Position numbers and translations under genes: made by a program | Source: Pseudoteredinibacter isoporae | Lineage (GTDB): Bacteria > Pseudomonadota > Gammaproteobacteria > Pseudomonadales > Cellvibrionaceae | DNA length: 64,000 bases | Assembly (NCBI RefSeq): GCF_011602085.1 | Contig: NZ_JAAONY010000004.1 | Span: 1 to 64,000 of the forward strand | Direction: 5' to 3' | Shown here: piece after piece, positions 47,697 to 56,993 of the stretch | Layout of the letters: each line of letters begins with the position of its first letter | Numbering within the stretch: position 1 is the stretch's first letter | The notes under the pieces: generated by a model | Database searches by the model: none | Told to the model about the DNA's origin: nothing | The model's input: the letters and a program-made list of their open reading frames with translations, nothing else

Positions 47697-49127
47697 GTGA
47701 CTGATAAGATTCCTACCACTGAAGTGGATAGTAAACCCCAAAAACAGTACATCGATCTGTATGCCGGATCGAATAAAATTTATACCCGTAAAGTCAAAGG
47801 CTTTTATCAACGCCTGCGTCGTTACACGGGTATCCCTTTGTTATTAGGCTTTTTATTGCTGCCGTGGTTTAACATCGAAGGGCGCCAGGCCGTGCTGTTT
47901 GATTTGCCTGAGCGAAAATTCCATATTCTCTGGACAACGTTCTGGCCACAGGATTTTATGCTGCTGGCCTGGTTGCTGATTATTGCCGCCTTTGCTCTGT
48001 TTACCGTCACGGTTCTTGTTGGCCGAGTCTGGTGTGGTTTTACCTGTCCACAAACCGTATGGACTCTGATGTATATTTGGGCAGAAGATAAGTGCGAGGG
48101 TGATCGCAATGCCCGGATTAAATTGGATAAAGCGCCCTGGAGCTTTGAAAAAATTCGCAAGAAAGCGTCCAAGCATGGGCTATGGTTGCTGATCGCCTTT
48201 GTGACCGGCTTTACATTTATCGGGTATTTTTATGGCGCGCGAGACCTGATTGTCGACCTGTTTACGTTTAACGCACATCCGGCCGGTGTGTTTTGGGTCT
48301 TCTTCTTTACGGCGGCGACTTACGGGAATGCCGGCTTTTTGCGCGAGCAAGTGTGTAAATACATGTGCCCGTATGCGCGTTTCCAATCGGTGATGTATGA
48401 CCGGGATACCATGTTGGTAACCTATGACGAAGCGCGTGGCGAAACCCGTGGCAAGCGCAAGGCTCGTGAAGACTATAAATCCAAGGGGTTAGGCGACTGT
48501 ATCGACTGCGGATGGTGCGTGCAGGTTTGCCCGGTGGATATCGATATTCGCGATGGCCTGCAATACGAATGTATCGATTGTGGATTGTGTGTCGATGCTT
48601 GTGACAGCGTAATGGACCGGATGAAGTATCCGCGTGGGCTGATTCGTTTTACGACTCAAGATGCGCTGGAAACCGGTGAAACCCATGTGTTGCGCCCCCG
48701 CTTTATCGGTTACGTCGCAGCTGTGGTGCTTATGGTTGGTCTTTTCGCTTATACCATTGGCACTCGCACACCTTTGGGGGTGGATGTTATTCGCGACCGT
48801 GGTGCGAAGCTGTTCCGTGAGACACCGGAATACATCGAAAACGTCTACATGGTGAAGATTAACAACATGGGGCGGGGTGAAAGTTACTTCAGTGTGAATG
48901 TGCAGGCCGATGAAACCGGCAGCGTGCCAAGTGATTACCGCATGAAGAAAAAATATCGCGCCTACCTCGAAGAAGGAGAGATCTTCTCTCTGCCTGTGAG
49001 TGTGCGGATTGATCGCGACAAGCTTGAGGCCTCTAAATCAACCATTTACTTCGTGGTTGAAGCCGAAGATGATGCGACAGTTCACGCGATTCAGAAGGCC
49101 AGCTTTATCGGCCCGAGCAAGAACTGA
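47697..49127 (+). CDS. ccoG: cbb3 oxidase assembly ferredoxin-like protein (RdxA/FixG)
   Basis: 476 residues, GTG start (AGAGG upstream). Membrane segments are followed by two 4Fe-4S motifs, CIDCGWCVQVCPVD and CIDCGLCVDACD, after a membrane region with CGFTCPQTVW. A periplasmic C-terminal immunoglobulin-like domain follows (from about 370). Known role: reduction of copper for delivery to cbb3 oxidase. It begins the ccoGHIS assembly cluster. Confidence 0.95.
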   Translation: MTDKIPTTEVDSKPQKQYIDLYAGSNKIYTRKVKGFYQRLRRYTGIPLLLGFLLLPWFNIEGRQAVLFDLPERKFHILWTTFWPQDFMLLAWLLIIAAFALFTVTVLVGRVWCGFTCPQTVWTLMYIWAEDKCEGDRNARIKLDKAPWSFEKIRKKASKHGLWLLIAFVTGFTFIGYFYGARDLIVDLFTFNAHPAGVFWVFFFTAATYGNAGFLREQVCKYMCPYARFQSVMYDRDTMLVTYDEARGETRGKRKAREDYKSKGLGDCIDCGWCVQVCPVDIDIRDGLQYECIDCGLCVDACDSVMDRMKYPRGLIRFTTQDALETGETHVLRPRFIGYVAAVVLMVGLFAYTIGTRTPLGVDVIRDRGAKLFRETPEYIENVYMVKINNMGRGESYFSVNVQADETGSVPSDYRMKKKYRAYLEEGEIFSLPVSVRIDRDKLEASKSTIYFVVEAEDDATVHAIQKASFIGPSKN

Positions 49128-49185
49128 GTCCTTTGCTGTAACAGGGCATAGGCTGTAGCGCTAAAGCCCTGATTCCCGTCTGGAG

Positions 49186-49211
49186 AAGACCGCGTTATTC
49201 GCGGTTTTTTT
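49186..49211 (+). terminator. ccoG terminator
   Basis: ACCGCG-TTATT-CGCGGT followed by T7. Confidence 0.88.
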
Positions 49212-49269
49212 GCGTTTGGGTTCTCGGAAAAGTGGCTAATGTTTCAGCCATAAAGGAATGCGACGCTAC

Positions 49270-49310
49270 TTGATCCAGATACAGCACTTTCAACGGGCTT
49301 CGTTTATAAT
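49270..49310 (+). promoter_or_regulatory. FNR/Anr site and promoter of ccoHIS
   Basis: The site TTGAT-CCAG-ATACA is at 49270-49283; the left arm is perfect. -10 TATAAT at 49305-49310 again places the site centre at about -41. Confidence 0.65.
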
Positions 49311-49403
49311 GCCCCGACTTTAAAGAGCTCTGTAGTGAGCCATCGGGCCCTGTGCCCACGTTCTATCTAGCCAGTAATATGCTTTTGTTATTAGGATGCT
49401 GTT

Positions 49404-49919
49404 ATGCCTGCACCCATTGAAGATACTGTACCTTGGTACAAGCAGTTCTATCCGTGGTTTTTGATTGCTTTACCCGGTTCCGTGGTTATAGCCTGCGCAA
49501 TCACCATTTATCTGGCGGTTACCGCCGACGATTCGGTGGTAAGCGATAACTACTACAAGGATGGTTTGAAGATTAATCAGCGCCTTGAACAAGACGAACG
49601 CGCCAAGGCTCTTGGCTTGGCCGCACAGATTGAGTTCGATCTGGAAGTGGGTGATATCCTGATGGATATTACCGGTTTGGTGCAAGACCCTGATCAATTG
49701 CAGCTGGAGTTTATCCACCCGACCAATCACGAATATGATCGTGTGGTGGTTTTGCACCGTTTACAAGGTAATCGTTACCGAGGTGATTTGGAGTATCAGC
49801 TGACGTTTCGCCAATATCTGCGTCTGTCCCCGGTAGGTGACATTAACGAAGTTGATTGGCGCTTGAACGGTGATATCAATTTTAAAGAATCCAAAATTGC
49901 CAAGCTGGGGGCCCAGTGA
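49404..49919 (+). CDS. ccoH: cbb3 oxidase assembly protein FixH/CcoH
   Basis: 171 residues with one N-terminal membrane segment (about 15-38) and a periplasmic domain. The SDNYYKDGLKINQ motif is typical of FixH. It is needed for cbb3 stability. Its stop overlaps the GTG start of ccoI by four bases. Confidence 0.93.
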   Translation: MPAPIEDTVPWYKQFYPWFLIALPGSVVIACAITIYLAVTADDSVVSDNYYKDGLKINQRLEQDERAKALGLAAQIEFDLEVGDILMDITGLVQDPDQLQLEFIHPTNHEYDRVVVLHRLQGNRYRGDLEYQLTFRQYLRLSPVGDINEVDWRLNGDINFKESKIAKLGAQ

Positions 49920-52297
49920 GCCAAGCTGCTGAAGAGCGCTGTTATCACTGCCAGTTAGAGATTCCCGCCGGTGCTGATTTTCCCGTAGAAATCGATGGCA
50001 CTCAGCAAGCCATGTGTTGTGTGGGCTGCCAGGCCGTGGCCAGTGCAATCGTGAACGGTGGTCTGGCTCAGTTCTATCAATATCGAAGTGAAAGCGCTGA
50101 TCGTCCGGACGAAGACAAGCAACAAAGCTGGGCGGTTTACGATCTGCCGGAAGTGCAGCAGGATTTTGTGCTCTCATTGGAGGGCACGGAAAAACAGGCA
50201 CAATTGCTTCTTGGCGGTATCACCTGCGCCGCCTGTGTCTGGCTGATCGAGCAGCATATTCAACGCTTGCCACAGGTGAGTAAAGTCAGGGTGAATTCGA
50301 GCACGCATCGTTGCTGGATTACCTACGACGAATTCAAAGGCGCACTGAGCGAAATTTTTGCCAGCCTTAGCGATATCGGCTTTCGGCCACAGCCTGCCAC
50401 CGATGAAAATCAAAACCGCTTGCTTGAGGATGAAAATCGCAAAGCCTTGCGTCGTTTGAGCATTGCCGGTCTGGGCATGATGCAGGTAGGCATGGTCGCC
50501 ATTGCCTTGTATGGTGGCGAAATGTTTGGCATCAGCGAACAATGGCAGGGCTATTTGCGCTTGGTCAGCTGGTTGTTTGCCAGCCCGGTGGTGTTTTACA
50601 GCGCCGTCCCTTTTTACCAAGCCGCCTGGCGTGCGATTAAAACTCGACATCTGGTCATGGATGTTCCCGTTTCTATCGCGATTCTTCTGGCGTATTTTGC
50701 CAGTGTCTGGGCGACGATCAGCAGTGGGCCCGATGTCTATTTTGACTCGGTCTCGATGTTCACCTTTTTGCTTTTAATTGGTCGCTATCTGGAAATGCGT
50801 GCTCGTCATCGGGCAGGTTTTGCGGCCGGAAATCTGGCCCAACTTTTGCCACCGACTGCTCACCGCTGCGACGATGAAAAGACTGTGGAAACCGTCCCGC
50901 TGAAGCTGGTGAAAGCCGGTGATACGGTTATGGTCATGTCCGGTGAAACCATTCCCTGCGATGGCTATGTTCAGGAGGGGCGGAGCCAGGTTGATGAGTC
51001 CTTATTGACCGGTGAATCCATGGCCGTTGCCAAAACGGTTGGGCAAACTGTGGCGGCAGGTACGGTAAATGGTGAGAGCCCTCTCTGGATCAAAGTCAGT
51101 GCCTTGGGTGACAACACACGTCTATCGTCCATTTCTCGCCTGGTGGCCCAGGCCGAGCAAGAAAAGCCTGCGCAGGTGGCGATTGCAGATCGGGTTTCGG
51201 CATATTTTGTGGCAGCGGTACTGTTGATCGCCAGCGCGGTTTTCCTGTTCTGGTGGCAGCACAAACCGGAAGATGCGCTCTGGATTACTTTATCGGTTCT
51301 GGTTGTGACGTGTCCTTGTGCGTTGTCCCTGGCGACCCCGGTAGCGCTTACTGCAGCGACCAATCGTTTGCGTCGACAGGGTTTATTAATTGTTAAAGGG
51401 CATGTGATTGAAACGCTGACCAAACTCAATCGTGTGGTCTTTGATAAAACCGGCACGCTGACGGAAGGCCAACCCGCGGTAGAAAAAGTGGTGTGCCACC
51501 AGTCGCTGGACAACGATCAAGTATTGTCTTTGGCGGCTGCCCTGGAGCGCGGAAACAGCCACCCCATTGCTAAAGCGTTTCGAGGTTTTGAGCAACATCT
51601 GGATGTGGGTGATGTGCAATCTCACACGGGTGCGGGAGTCAGCGGACAATGGCAGGGCAAAGAAGTACGATTGGGGCGTGCGGCATTTGTTCTACCTGAG
51701 GGTGATCTGGATACGCGAGCTATTGTGTTGGCGGTTGAAGGGCAATTAGTCGCTGAAATTTTTCTGGAAGACTCTCTGCGTGGAAGCGCGGCTCCAGCGA
51801 TTACTACCTTACAAAAGAAAAATATTCACATCGAATTGCTGTCGGGTGATGCTACTGCGACGGTATGCCACATTGCAGAACAACTGAATATTCGCGATGC
51901 TAGCGCCATGGTGTCACCTGAGGAAAAGCTCACGAAAGTGCAGTCGTACCAGGAAGCGGGTGATATTGTGATGATGGTGGGTGATGGTATCAATGATGTG
52001 CCTGTATTGTCCGGCGCGGATGTTTCTGTCGCCATGTCGGGTGCCAGTGACATTGCCCAGACCCACGCGGACAGTCTATTGCTCAGTGGTGATTTGCAGG
52101 CCTTACCCAAGGCCATCGAGAGCAGTTTCTTTGCGCGCAAAATCATTGCCCAGAACATGAGTTGGGCGATCGCCTATAATGTTCTGGCGTTGCCGCTGGC
52201 TGCTGCGGGTTTGGTCCCCCCATATGCGGCGGCAATTGGTATGTCGGCCAGCTCACTGATTGTAGTGTTGAACGCACTGCGTTTAAATAAAGCGTAA
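49916..52297 (+). CDS. ccoI: Copper-exporting P-type ATPase for cbb3 oxidase
   Basis: 793 residues, GTG start overlapping ccoH. The N-terminus carries a zinc-ribbon-like C-x2-C pair (CYHC) and a heavy-metal-associated GGITCAACVW motif. The transport site CPC is in VTCPCALSLATPV, with the phosphorylation motif DKTGTLTEG, TGES, and the hinge GDGINDVP. It moves Cu(I) to the periplasm for oxidase assembly. Confidence 0.96.
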   Translation: MSQAAEERCYHCQLEIPAGADFPVEIDGTQQAMCCVGCQAVASAIVNGGLAQFYQYRSESADRPDEDKQQSWAVYDLPEVQQDFVLSLEGTEKQAQLLLGGITCAACVWLIEQHIQRLPQVSKVRVNSSTHRCWITYDEFKGALSEIFASLSDIGFRPQPATDENQNRLLEDENRKALRRLSIAGLGMMQVGMVAIALYGGEMFGISEQWQGYLRLVSWLFASPVVFYSAVPFYQAAWRAIKTRHLVMDVPVSIAILLAYFASVWATISSGPDVYFDSVSMFTFLLLIGRYLEMRARHRAGFAAGNLAQLLPPTAHRCDDEKTVETVPLKLVKAGDTVMVMSGETIPCDGYVQEGRSQVDESLLTGESMAVAKTVGQTVAAGTVNGESPLWIKVSALGDNTRLSSISRLVAQAEQEKPAQVAIADRVSAYFVAAVLLIASAVFLFWWQHKPEDALWITLSVLVVTCPCALSLATPVALTAATNRLRRQGLLIVKGHVIETLTKLNRVVFDKTGTLTEGQPAVEKVVCHQSLDNDQVLSLAAALERGNSHPIAKAFRGFEQHLDVGDVQSHTGAGVSGQWQGKEVRLGRAAFVLPEGDLDTRAIVLAVEGQLVAEIFLEDSLRGSAAPAITTLQKKNIHIELLSGDATATVCHIAEQLNIRDASAMVSPEEKLTKVQSYQEAGDIVMMVGDGINDVPVLSGADVSVAMSGASDIAQTHADSLLLSGDLQALPKAIESSFFARKIIAQNMSWAIAYNVLALPLAAAGLVPPYAAAIGMSASSLIVVLNALRLNKA

Positions 52298-52350
52298 TTC
52301 TGAACAGAAACGTTTGGCTAGTGTTTTGAAAGATAGCCGTCGAGGTGTCA

Positions 52351-52581
52351 ATGGACAGTTTATATATCTTAATTCCCATCGCGATTGTGTTTGTCATCAT
52401 CGCGGCCAAGGTATTTTTCTGGGCGGTTGATAATCACCAGTTTGATGATTTGGATACCGAAGGCCAACGTATTTTGTTTGATGATGATGCCCCTGTGAAA
52501 AAAAGCGACAGCGCGCCCAAGGCTTCGGCTTCAGATGCTACTGACGCGGATTCTCAATCCAGCGGTGACGATTCTCAGTAG
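52351..52581 (+). CDS. ccoS: cbb3 oxidase maturation protein CcoS
   Basis: 76 residues from ATG 52351 (GAGG five bases upstream). It has one membrane segment (ILIPIAIVFVIIAAKVFFW), the conserved NHQFDDLDTEG, and a low-complexity polar tail. It is required for cofactor insertion into cbb3. It lies 8 bases before the next gene. Confidence 0.93.
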   Translation: MDSLYILIPIAIVFVIIAAKVFFWAVDNHQFDDLDTEGQRILFDDDAPVKKSDSAPKASASDATDADSQSSGDDSQ

Positions 52582-52589
52582 AAAAAAGC

Positions 52590-53480
52590 ATGAGCGATTT
52601 ACTTTCCCTGTGGCCAGTCTTTCTCGCCACCTTCAGTGTAGGTTTGCTGGGCAGTGGCCATTGCCTGGGCATGTGTGGCGGAATCGCCTCGGCCCTTGGT
52701 TTCGCCATTGGACCGGAAAAACAAGCCAAGCGTACGGCAATCCTGCTGAGTTACAATCTGGGGCGAGTATCCAGCTATACCCTATTGGGTGCGGCAGCGG
52801 GTATTGTCGGCAGTCAGATTGGTGCGGCTTCTGTACTTCGAATTATTGCCGGAGTCTTGTTGATCGCGATGGGTTTGTATCTGGCAAATTGGTGGCGTGG
52901 ACTGAGTTACCTGGAAAAGCTGGGCGGTGTTTTGTGGCGATACATCCAGCCGTTAACGAAATCCCTGCTGCCGGTGCAGCATTCTGGTCAGGCGGTGTTA
53001 CTGGGTTTGGCCTGGGGCCTACTGCCCTGTGGCATGGTCTACAGTGCTTTGGCCTATTCGGTTGCCCAAGGCAGTGCACTGGGTGGTGCGGTGGCGATGG
53101 CAGGCTTTGGTATGGGTACCTTGCCTGCGGTGGTGGCCAGTGGCTGGGCGGCGCAAGGTTTTAAATCCCTCTTTCAAAATACCTGGGTGCGTCGTCTCTT
53201 TGCAATGAGCATTATTGCCTTTGGCGTCTGGACGCTTTGGATGCCTCTGGCTCACAGTGGTCATGGTGCCCATGGGCATCACGGTGGTATGAACCATGGT
53301 GAAATGAATCATGAAGGCATGAGCCACGAGGACATGAACCACCAAAACATGGATCATAGCAAGATGAACCATGAGGAAATGGATCACGGAAGCATGGATC
53401 ATAGCAAGATGAACCATGAAGAAATGAATCATGAACACATGAATCATTCTAAAACTGAAGCCGATAAAAATACGCCCTAA
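52590..53480 (+). CDS. DsbD_2/TauE-like membrane protein with Met/His-rich copper-type tail
   Basis: 296 residues. About six membrane segments (residues 5-225) carry LGSGHCLGMCGGIASALG near the N-terminus and the LPCGMVYSALAYS motif, as in the DsbD_2 (sulfite exporter-like) proteins often found after ccoS. The last 60 residues are eleven pentads of the form xxM[NSD]H, rich in Glu. Such tails bind Cu(I) or Ag(I) in copper proteins. It is joined to ccoS by 8 bases, so it is likely a copper-supply part of cbb3 assembly. The core family role is not settled. Confidence 0.88.
   Translation: MSDLLSLWPVFLATFSVGLLGSGHCLGMCGGIASALGFAIGPEKQAKRTAILLSYNLGRVSSYTLLGAAAGIVGSQIGAASVLRIIAGVLLIAMGLYLANWWRGLSYLEKLGGVLWRYIQPLTKSLLPVQHSGQAVLLGLAWGLLPCGMVYSALAYSVAQGSALGGAVAMAGFGMGTLPAVVASGWAAQGFKSLFQNTWVRRLFAMSIIAFGVWTLWMPLAHSGHGAHGHHGGMNHGEMNHEGMSHEDMNHQNMDHSKMNHEEMDHGSMDHSKMNHEEMNHEHMNHSKTEADKNTP
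53287..53460 (+). repeat. Met/His pentapeptide coding repeat
   Basis: Eleven consecutive 15-base units encode xxM[NSD]H. Two sub-blocks, DHSKMNHEEM around 53352 and 53397, are near identical, showing growth by local duplication. Confidence 0.85.
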
Positions 53481-53902
53481 ATTCAATTTTCTCGTCGATT
53501 TTCTCAATAGCCGCGTTTACTGATGCTCGGTCTAGAGATGTCTAAGCAATTAAATGCAACGACAAATCACTTACTTTCCCCCGGGTTAAATGTCGTCTTC
53601 TGGCCGAAAGCCATGGCACGCCATTCGTCGTTTTTTGAAATTTTTGATCTGTCAGGAATGACACCTTATACATCGTGTGGACTTTTAAGTCATTGATTTT
53701 TAAGGAGTCTATTTTTGCCTGCACGATTGAATTGTCTAAAAAAAGTGCAATGAAAAATCAATGGAAAAAACTGTGCTACTTTGAGTAAAGAAGTTATTTT
53801 TCTGCCGATAGCAGAGTAACGAGGTACTTAGGGATTTAAGGCACGGAGCGCAAAAAAAATTGAATTCATTGCAAATTAAAATGATTGGGAAGTGATAGTG
53901 CC
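53481..53902. other. Gap before the Aer-like receptor
   Basis: 422 bases, AT-rich, no ORF of note. It holds a possible sigma-28 promoter (53786-53811). Neither anr nor hemN, often found here in relatives, is present. Confidence 0.5.
53786..53811 (+). promoter_or_regulatory. Possible flagellar sigma-28 (FliA) promoter
   Basis: TAAA (53786-53789), 14-base gap, GCCGATAG (53804-53811). Consensus is TAAA-N15-GCCGATAA, so the gap is one base short. It fits a chemoreceptor gene starting 92 bases downstream. Confidence 0.4.
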
Positions 53903-55483
53903 ATGAGAAAAAATTTACCGGTCAATGACAATGAGATCGAACTGCAGGAATCGTCGAACATTCTTTCGACCACCGATTTCCAAGGTAAGATCCGTTATGT
54001 AAACGACGACTTTATTAAAATAAGCGGGTTCGAAAAAGAAGAACTCATTGGTGAGGATCACAACATTGTCCGTCACCCGGATATGCCGCCGGCAGCATTC
54101 GCAAGCTTATGGGCTTCTCTCAAATCCAATCGTTCCTGGAAAGGCGTGGTAAAAAACCGTTGTAAAGACGGCAGTTATTATTGGGTAGATGCGTACGCGA
54201 TTCCCATTGTGAATGGCGATGATATTGAATACCAATCGGTACGTCAGAAAGCCAAACCGGAAGTCATCGCCCGAGCAAAAGAAACCTACAGCAAAATCAA
54301 TGATGGCGGCAGCTTGCCGTTTTTCATATCAACTCGCCTTCAAAATGTGTTGGCCTTGGGTTTGGTAAGCGTGATTTGCGCTGGCCTATCGGCGGCTTTT
54401 TTGCCGGTCTCATTACTGCAGGCTGCAATGTTGGCAGTAATGATGTTCGTCGGTTTTGGCGCGGGTTTGTATCTCTGCAACAAACCGGTGCTGAATGCGA
54501 TCGATGAGTGCTACAAGGTGTCCGAGGATTCCCTGGCGCGATACATTTACACCGGTCGACAAGACGATGCGGGTGCGATTTCTTTTGCACTGCAAATGCT
54601 GCGCTCAGAAGCCTCCGGTTTGATCGGTCGTATGCAGGCCACCTCGAAAGACTTCCAGAAGAAATCCAGCTTTGTCAGTGATCTGCTGAAGCAGAGTAAA
54701 GAAGAAACCCGCAAGCAGTTTTCTGAAACCGATTCCGTAGCTACCGCAGCCAACGAAATGAGTGCGAGTATTCAGGAAGTGGCCAGCAATGCCCAGCTCG
54801 CTGCCGATTCAGCTGTGGGGGCGCGAGATTCTGCAATGTCCGGCAAATCCGTTGTGCAGGATACACAGGCGCTGATTGAGTCCTTCAAAAATGAAATGGA
54901 GAGTGTATCTACCTCTCTGAATAAAGTGGAACAGGATGGCAATAACATCAGTTCGATTCTGGACGTGATTAAAAACGTTGCCGAACAAACTAATCTGCTC
55001 GCTTTGAATGCGGCCATTGAGGCGGCACGTGCTGGGGAGATGGGTAGGGGCTTTGCGGTAGTGGCCGAAGAAGTACGCACACTGGCAAATCGTACCCAGG
55101 ATTCTACCGCACAAATTGAATCAATGATTGTCGCATTGCAGAGCAGTACCAAAGAATCCGTCAGCATGATGGGACAGGGCATTGCCCAGGCCAGCGAATG
55201 TATGGAAAAGGCCACCCAGGCGGTGGATTCGCTGGAAGCCATTGAGAGAGCCATCGACAGTATCAATGGTATGAACCAACAAATTTCTGCAGCCGTTGAG
55301 CAGCAGTCCAATGTATCGGACGATATCAGCCGCAGTGTAACCCACATTCGAGACAGCTCCGAAACCAATCTCCAGGGCGCAGAAACCTCGGATACCGAGA
55401 GTCAGGAGATTGATCACTCTGCGAGAGGTTTGCATTATCTATCCGAATTCTTCTGGGATAGAAACCGCCGCTTGAGTCGCTAA
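53903..55483 (+). CDS. aer: Aer-type PAS chemoreceptor (redox/aerotaxis)
   Basis: 526 residues from ATG 53903 (GGGAAG upstream). The N-terminal PAS domain (about 20-110) shows [17 protein letters not shown] and [18 protein letters not shown], the FAD-binding pattern of Aer. Two hydrophobic segments (about 150-195) form the cytoplasm-facing hairpin anchor. The signalling domain has [37 protein letters not shown]. It lies just after the cbb3 oxidase cluster, consistent with sensing respiratory state. A possible sigma-28 promoter lies upstream. Confidence 0.88.
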   Translation: MRKNLPVNDNEIELQESSNILSTTDFQGKIRYVNDDFIKISGFEKEELIGEDHNIVRHPDMPPAAFASLWASLKSNRSWKGVVKNRCKDGSYYWVDAYAIPIVNGDDIEYQSVRQKAKPEVIARAKETYSKINDGGSLPFFISTRLQNVLALGLVSVICAGLSAAFLPVSLLQAAMLAVMMFVGFGAGLYLCNKPVLNAIDECYKVSEDSLARYIYTGRQDDAGAISFALQMLRSEASGLIGRMQATSKDFQKKSSFVSDLLKQSKEETRKQFSETDSVATAANEMSASIQEVASNAQLAADSAVGARDSAMSGKSVVQDTQALIESFKNEMESVSTSLNKVEQDGNNISSILDVIKNVAEQTNLLALNAAIEAARAGEMGRGFAVVAEEVRTLANRTQDSTAQIESMIVALQSSTKESVSMMGQGIAQASECMEKATQAVDSLEAIERAIDSINGMNQQISAAVEQQSNVSDDISRSVTHIRDSSETNLQGAETSDTESQEIDHSARGLHYLSEFFWDRNRRLSR

Positions 55484-55863
55484 ATTTATCGGCACAGCCA
55501 TGCTGTGCCGTAAGTGCCTGCCGTTATTACCAAGGGCCCTTATTAGGGTGTAGCAAGTGCAAGGAAACAATGTTCGCTTCGGTGAGTTTCCTCTGCCAGT
55601 TGGGGGAAGAAAGTGGCCAGGCCCAGGACCCGGAGAGGTTCTGGGTTTGTCCATTTTCAGGCCTCTCAACAATTCCTAGGGGCTGTTCAGCCTGCCTGCC
55701 GCTTATTCATTTACCTGTAAAGTGACTAGACCTCCGGGCCGCATTCTGCGAGTATAATGTTCAGACAATAGAAGCCTTCCTTTAGATGAAGGTCATTTGC
55801 CGACCCGTTTAAGCATCCCGAAAGTGAATGCCATAGGCGTTGGTTCTAGCCCGAGATAGCCAT
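55484..55863. other. Gap between the aer-like gene and the AraC-type gene
   Basis: 380 bases. It contains a perfect hairpin CGGCACAGC-CAT-GCTGTGCCG (55490-55510) without a T-run, perhaps a weak terminator for aer. A TATAAT -10 lies at 55753-55758 for the downstream gene, with no clear -35. No ORF is supported. Confidence 0.45.
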
Positions 55864-56814
55864 ATGTCCACACATATTGAAGTTCTGGAGTCATTCGATA
55901 GCTTTCAAAACCATGTGAGCAACACCTTCTTTGATATGAGTTGTGTGCCCGTGGAAAACGACTCCGGACGTTTCCAAAGCAAAATTCAGGCGCGCGAGAT
56001 GAGCAAGCTGGGTGTGGTGGACATCACCAGCAGCGCGATCAATGTCTTCCGCCGTAAGACCCACATGTCGACCATCGAAACCCCGCAATATCTGGTGAAG
56101 TTCCAGACTTCAGGGGAAGGTCTGGTGCGTCAGCGTGGCCAGGAAGCGCACCTTAGACCTGGGGATTTTGTATTGTGTAGCAATACCGAACCCTATGAAC
56201 TGCATTTCCCCGAGTTTTATCGACAGATTGTCTTGGCGGTGCCACAGGCGGCATTGCAGCAGGCGGTACGCGAACCCGACATCTTTCTGGGACAGCGTAT
56301 GGCGGCGGATGTCGGTGCCAATGGTTTGCTAAGCCAGATGGTTCATAGCATGGGCCCCATGCTCGATAATATGGACCCCTTGCTGGCCTCAAAGTTGGAG
56401 AATAATGTCTTTGATCTGCTAGCGACGGCGCTGGAACACGGTCAAACCAAGCCACGCTTGGATAACGATGGTGTGAAGACGGAACATCTGTTTCGCATCA
56501 AAGCCTTTATTCGTAAGCATTTGGGCGATTCTCGTTTGTGCCCGGACTGGATTGCCAAAGCACACGATATCAGCACTCGCTATCTGCACATGCTGTTTAA
56601 TGATGAAAATACCTCGGTGTCCCGCTACATTCAGCGCGAGCGGGTTGAAGCCTGCAAGAGCTGTCTGGATGACCCGGGAATGGATATCTATACCATTACT
56701 GAGATTGCCTTTCGCTGGGGCTTTAATGATGCCTCTCACTTCAATCGGGTGTTCAAGTCTGCCTATGGCATTACGCCCCGGCAGTACCGGCAGCGTCACC
56801 ATCTCCAAAGCTAA
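55864..56814 (+). CDS. AraC-family transcriptional regulator
   Basis: 316 residues from ATG 55864. The N-terminal half resembles the cupin-like AraC_binding_2 domain (IETPQYLVKFQTSGEGLVRQRGQ, LRPGDFVLCSNTEPYEL). The last 100 residues are the two-helix-turn-helix AraC DNA-binding domain (FRIKAFIRKHLGDSRL, ITEIAFRWGFNDASHFNRVFKSAYGITPRQYR). FeaR-type regulators of aromatic amine use share this plan. It stands directly before paaG, so a role in aromatic degradation is likely but not shown. Confidence 0.87.
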   Translation: MSTHIEVLESFDSFQNHVSNTFFDMSCVPVENDSGRFQSKIQAREMSKLGVVDITSSAINVFRRKTHMSTIETPQYLVKFQTSGEGLVRQRGQEAHLRPGDFVLCSNTEPYELHFPEFYRQIVLAVPQAALQQAVREPDIFLGQRMAADVGANGLLSQMVHSMGPMLDNMDPLLASKLENNVFDLLATALEHGQTKPRLDNDGVKTEHLFRIKAFIRKHLGDSRLCPDWIAKAHDISTRYLHMLFNDENTSVSRYIQRERVEACKSCLDDPGMDIYTITEIAFRWGFNDASHFNRVFKSAYGITPRQYRQRHHLQS

Positions 56815-56859
56815 TTGGCTTCACCGAGCCATCTGTAGAGAGTTGCTTGCTGCTTAAAG

Positions 56860-56898
56860 TGATACGCAAAACTCATTTTTCCTATCTATTTTGTATCT
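56860..56898 (+). promoter_or_regulatory. Split palindrome upstream of paaG
   Basis: TGATAC (56860-56865), 27 bases, GTATCT (56893-56898). The same pattern occurs before paaA. The layout resembles the PaaX-type operator TGATTC-N27-GAATCA as I recall it. Confidence 0.5.
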
Positions 56899-56993
56899 TT
56901 ATGTGTAATCTAAGTGCTTTCCCAACCGAGCTGAACAGCTATTGCGCCAGCTTTCCGGCTAAACCGATGCCAAAAGAATAAAGAGGAGTGATT

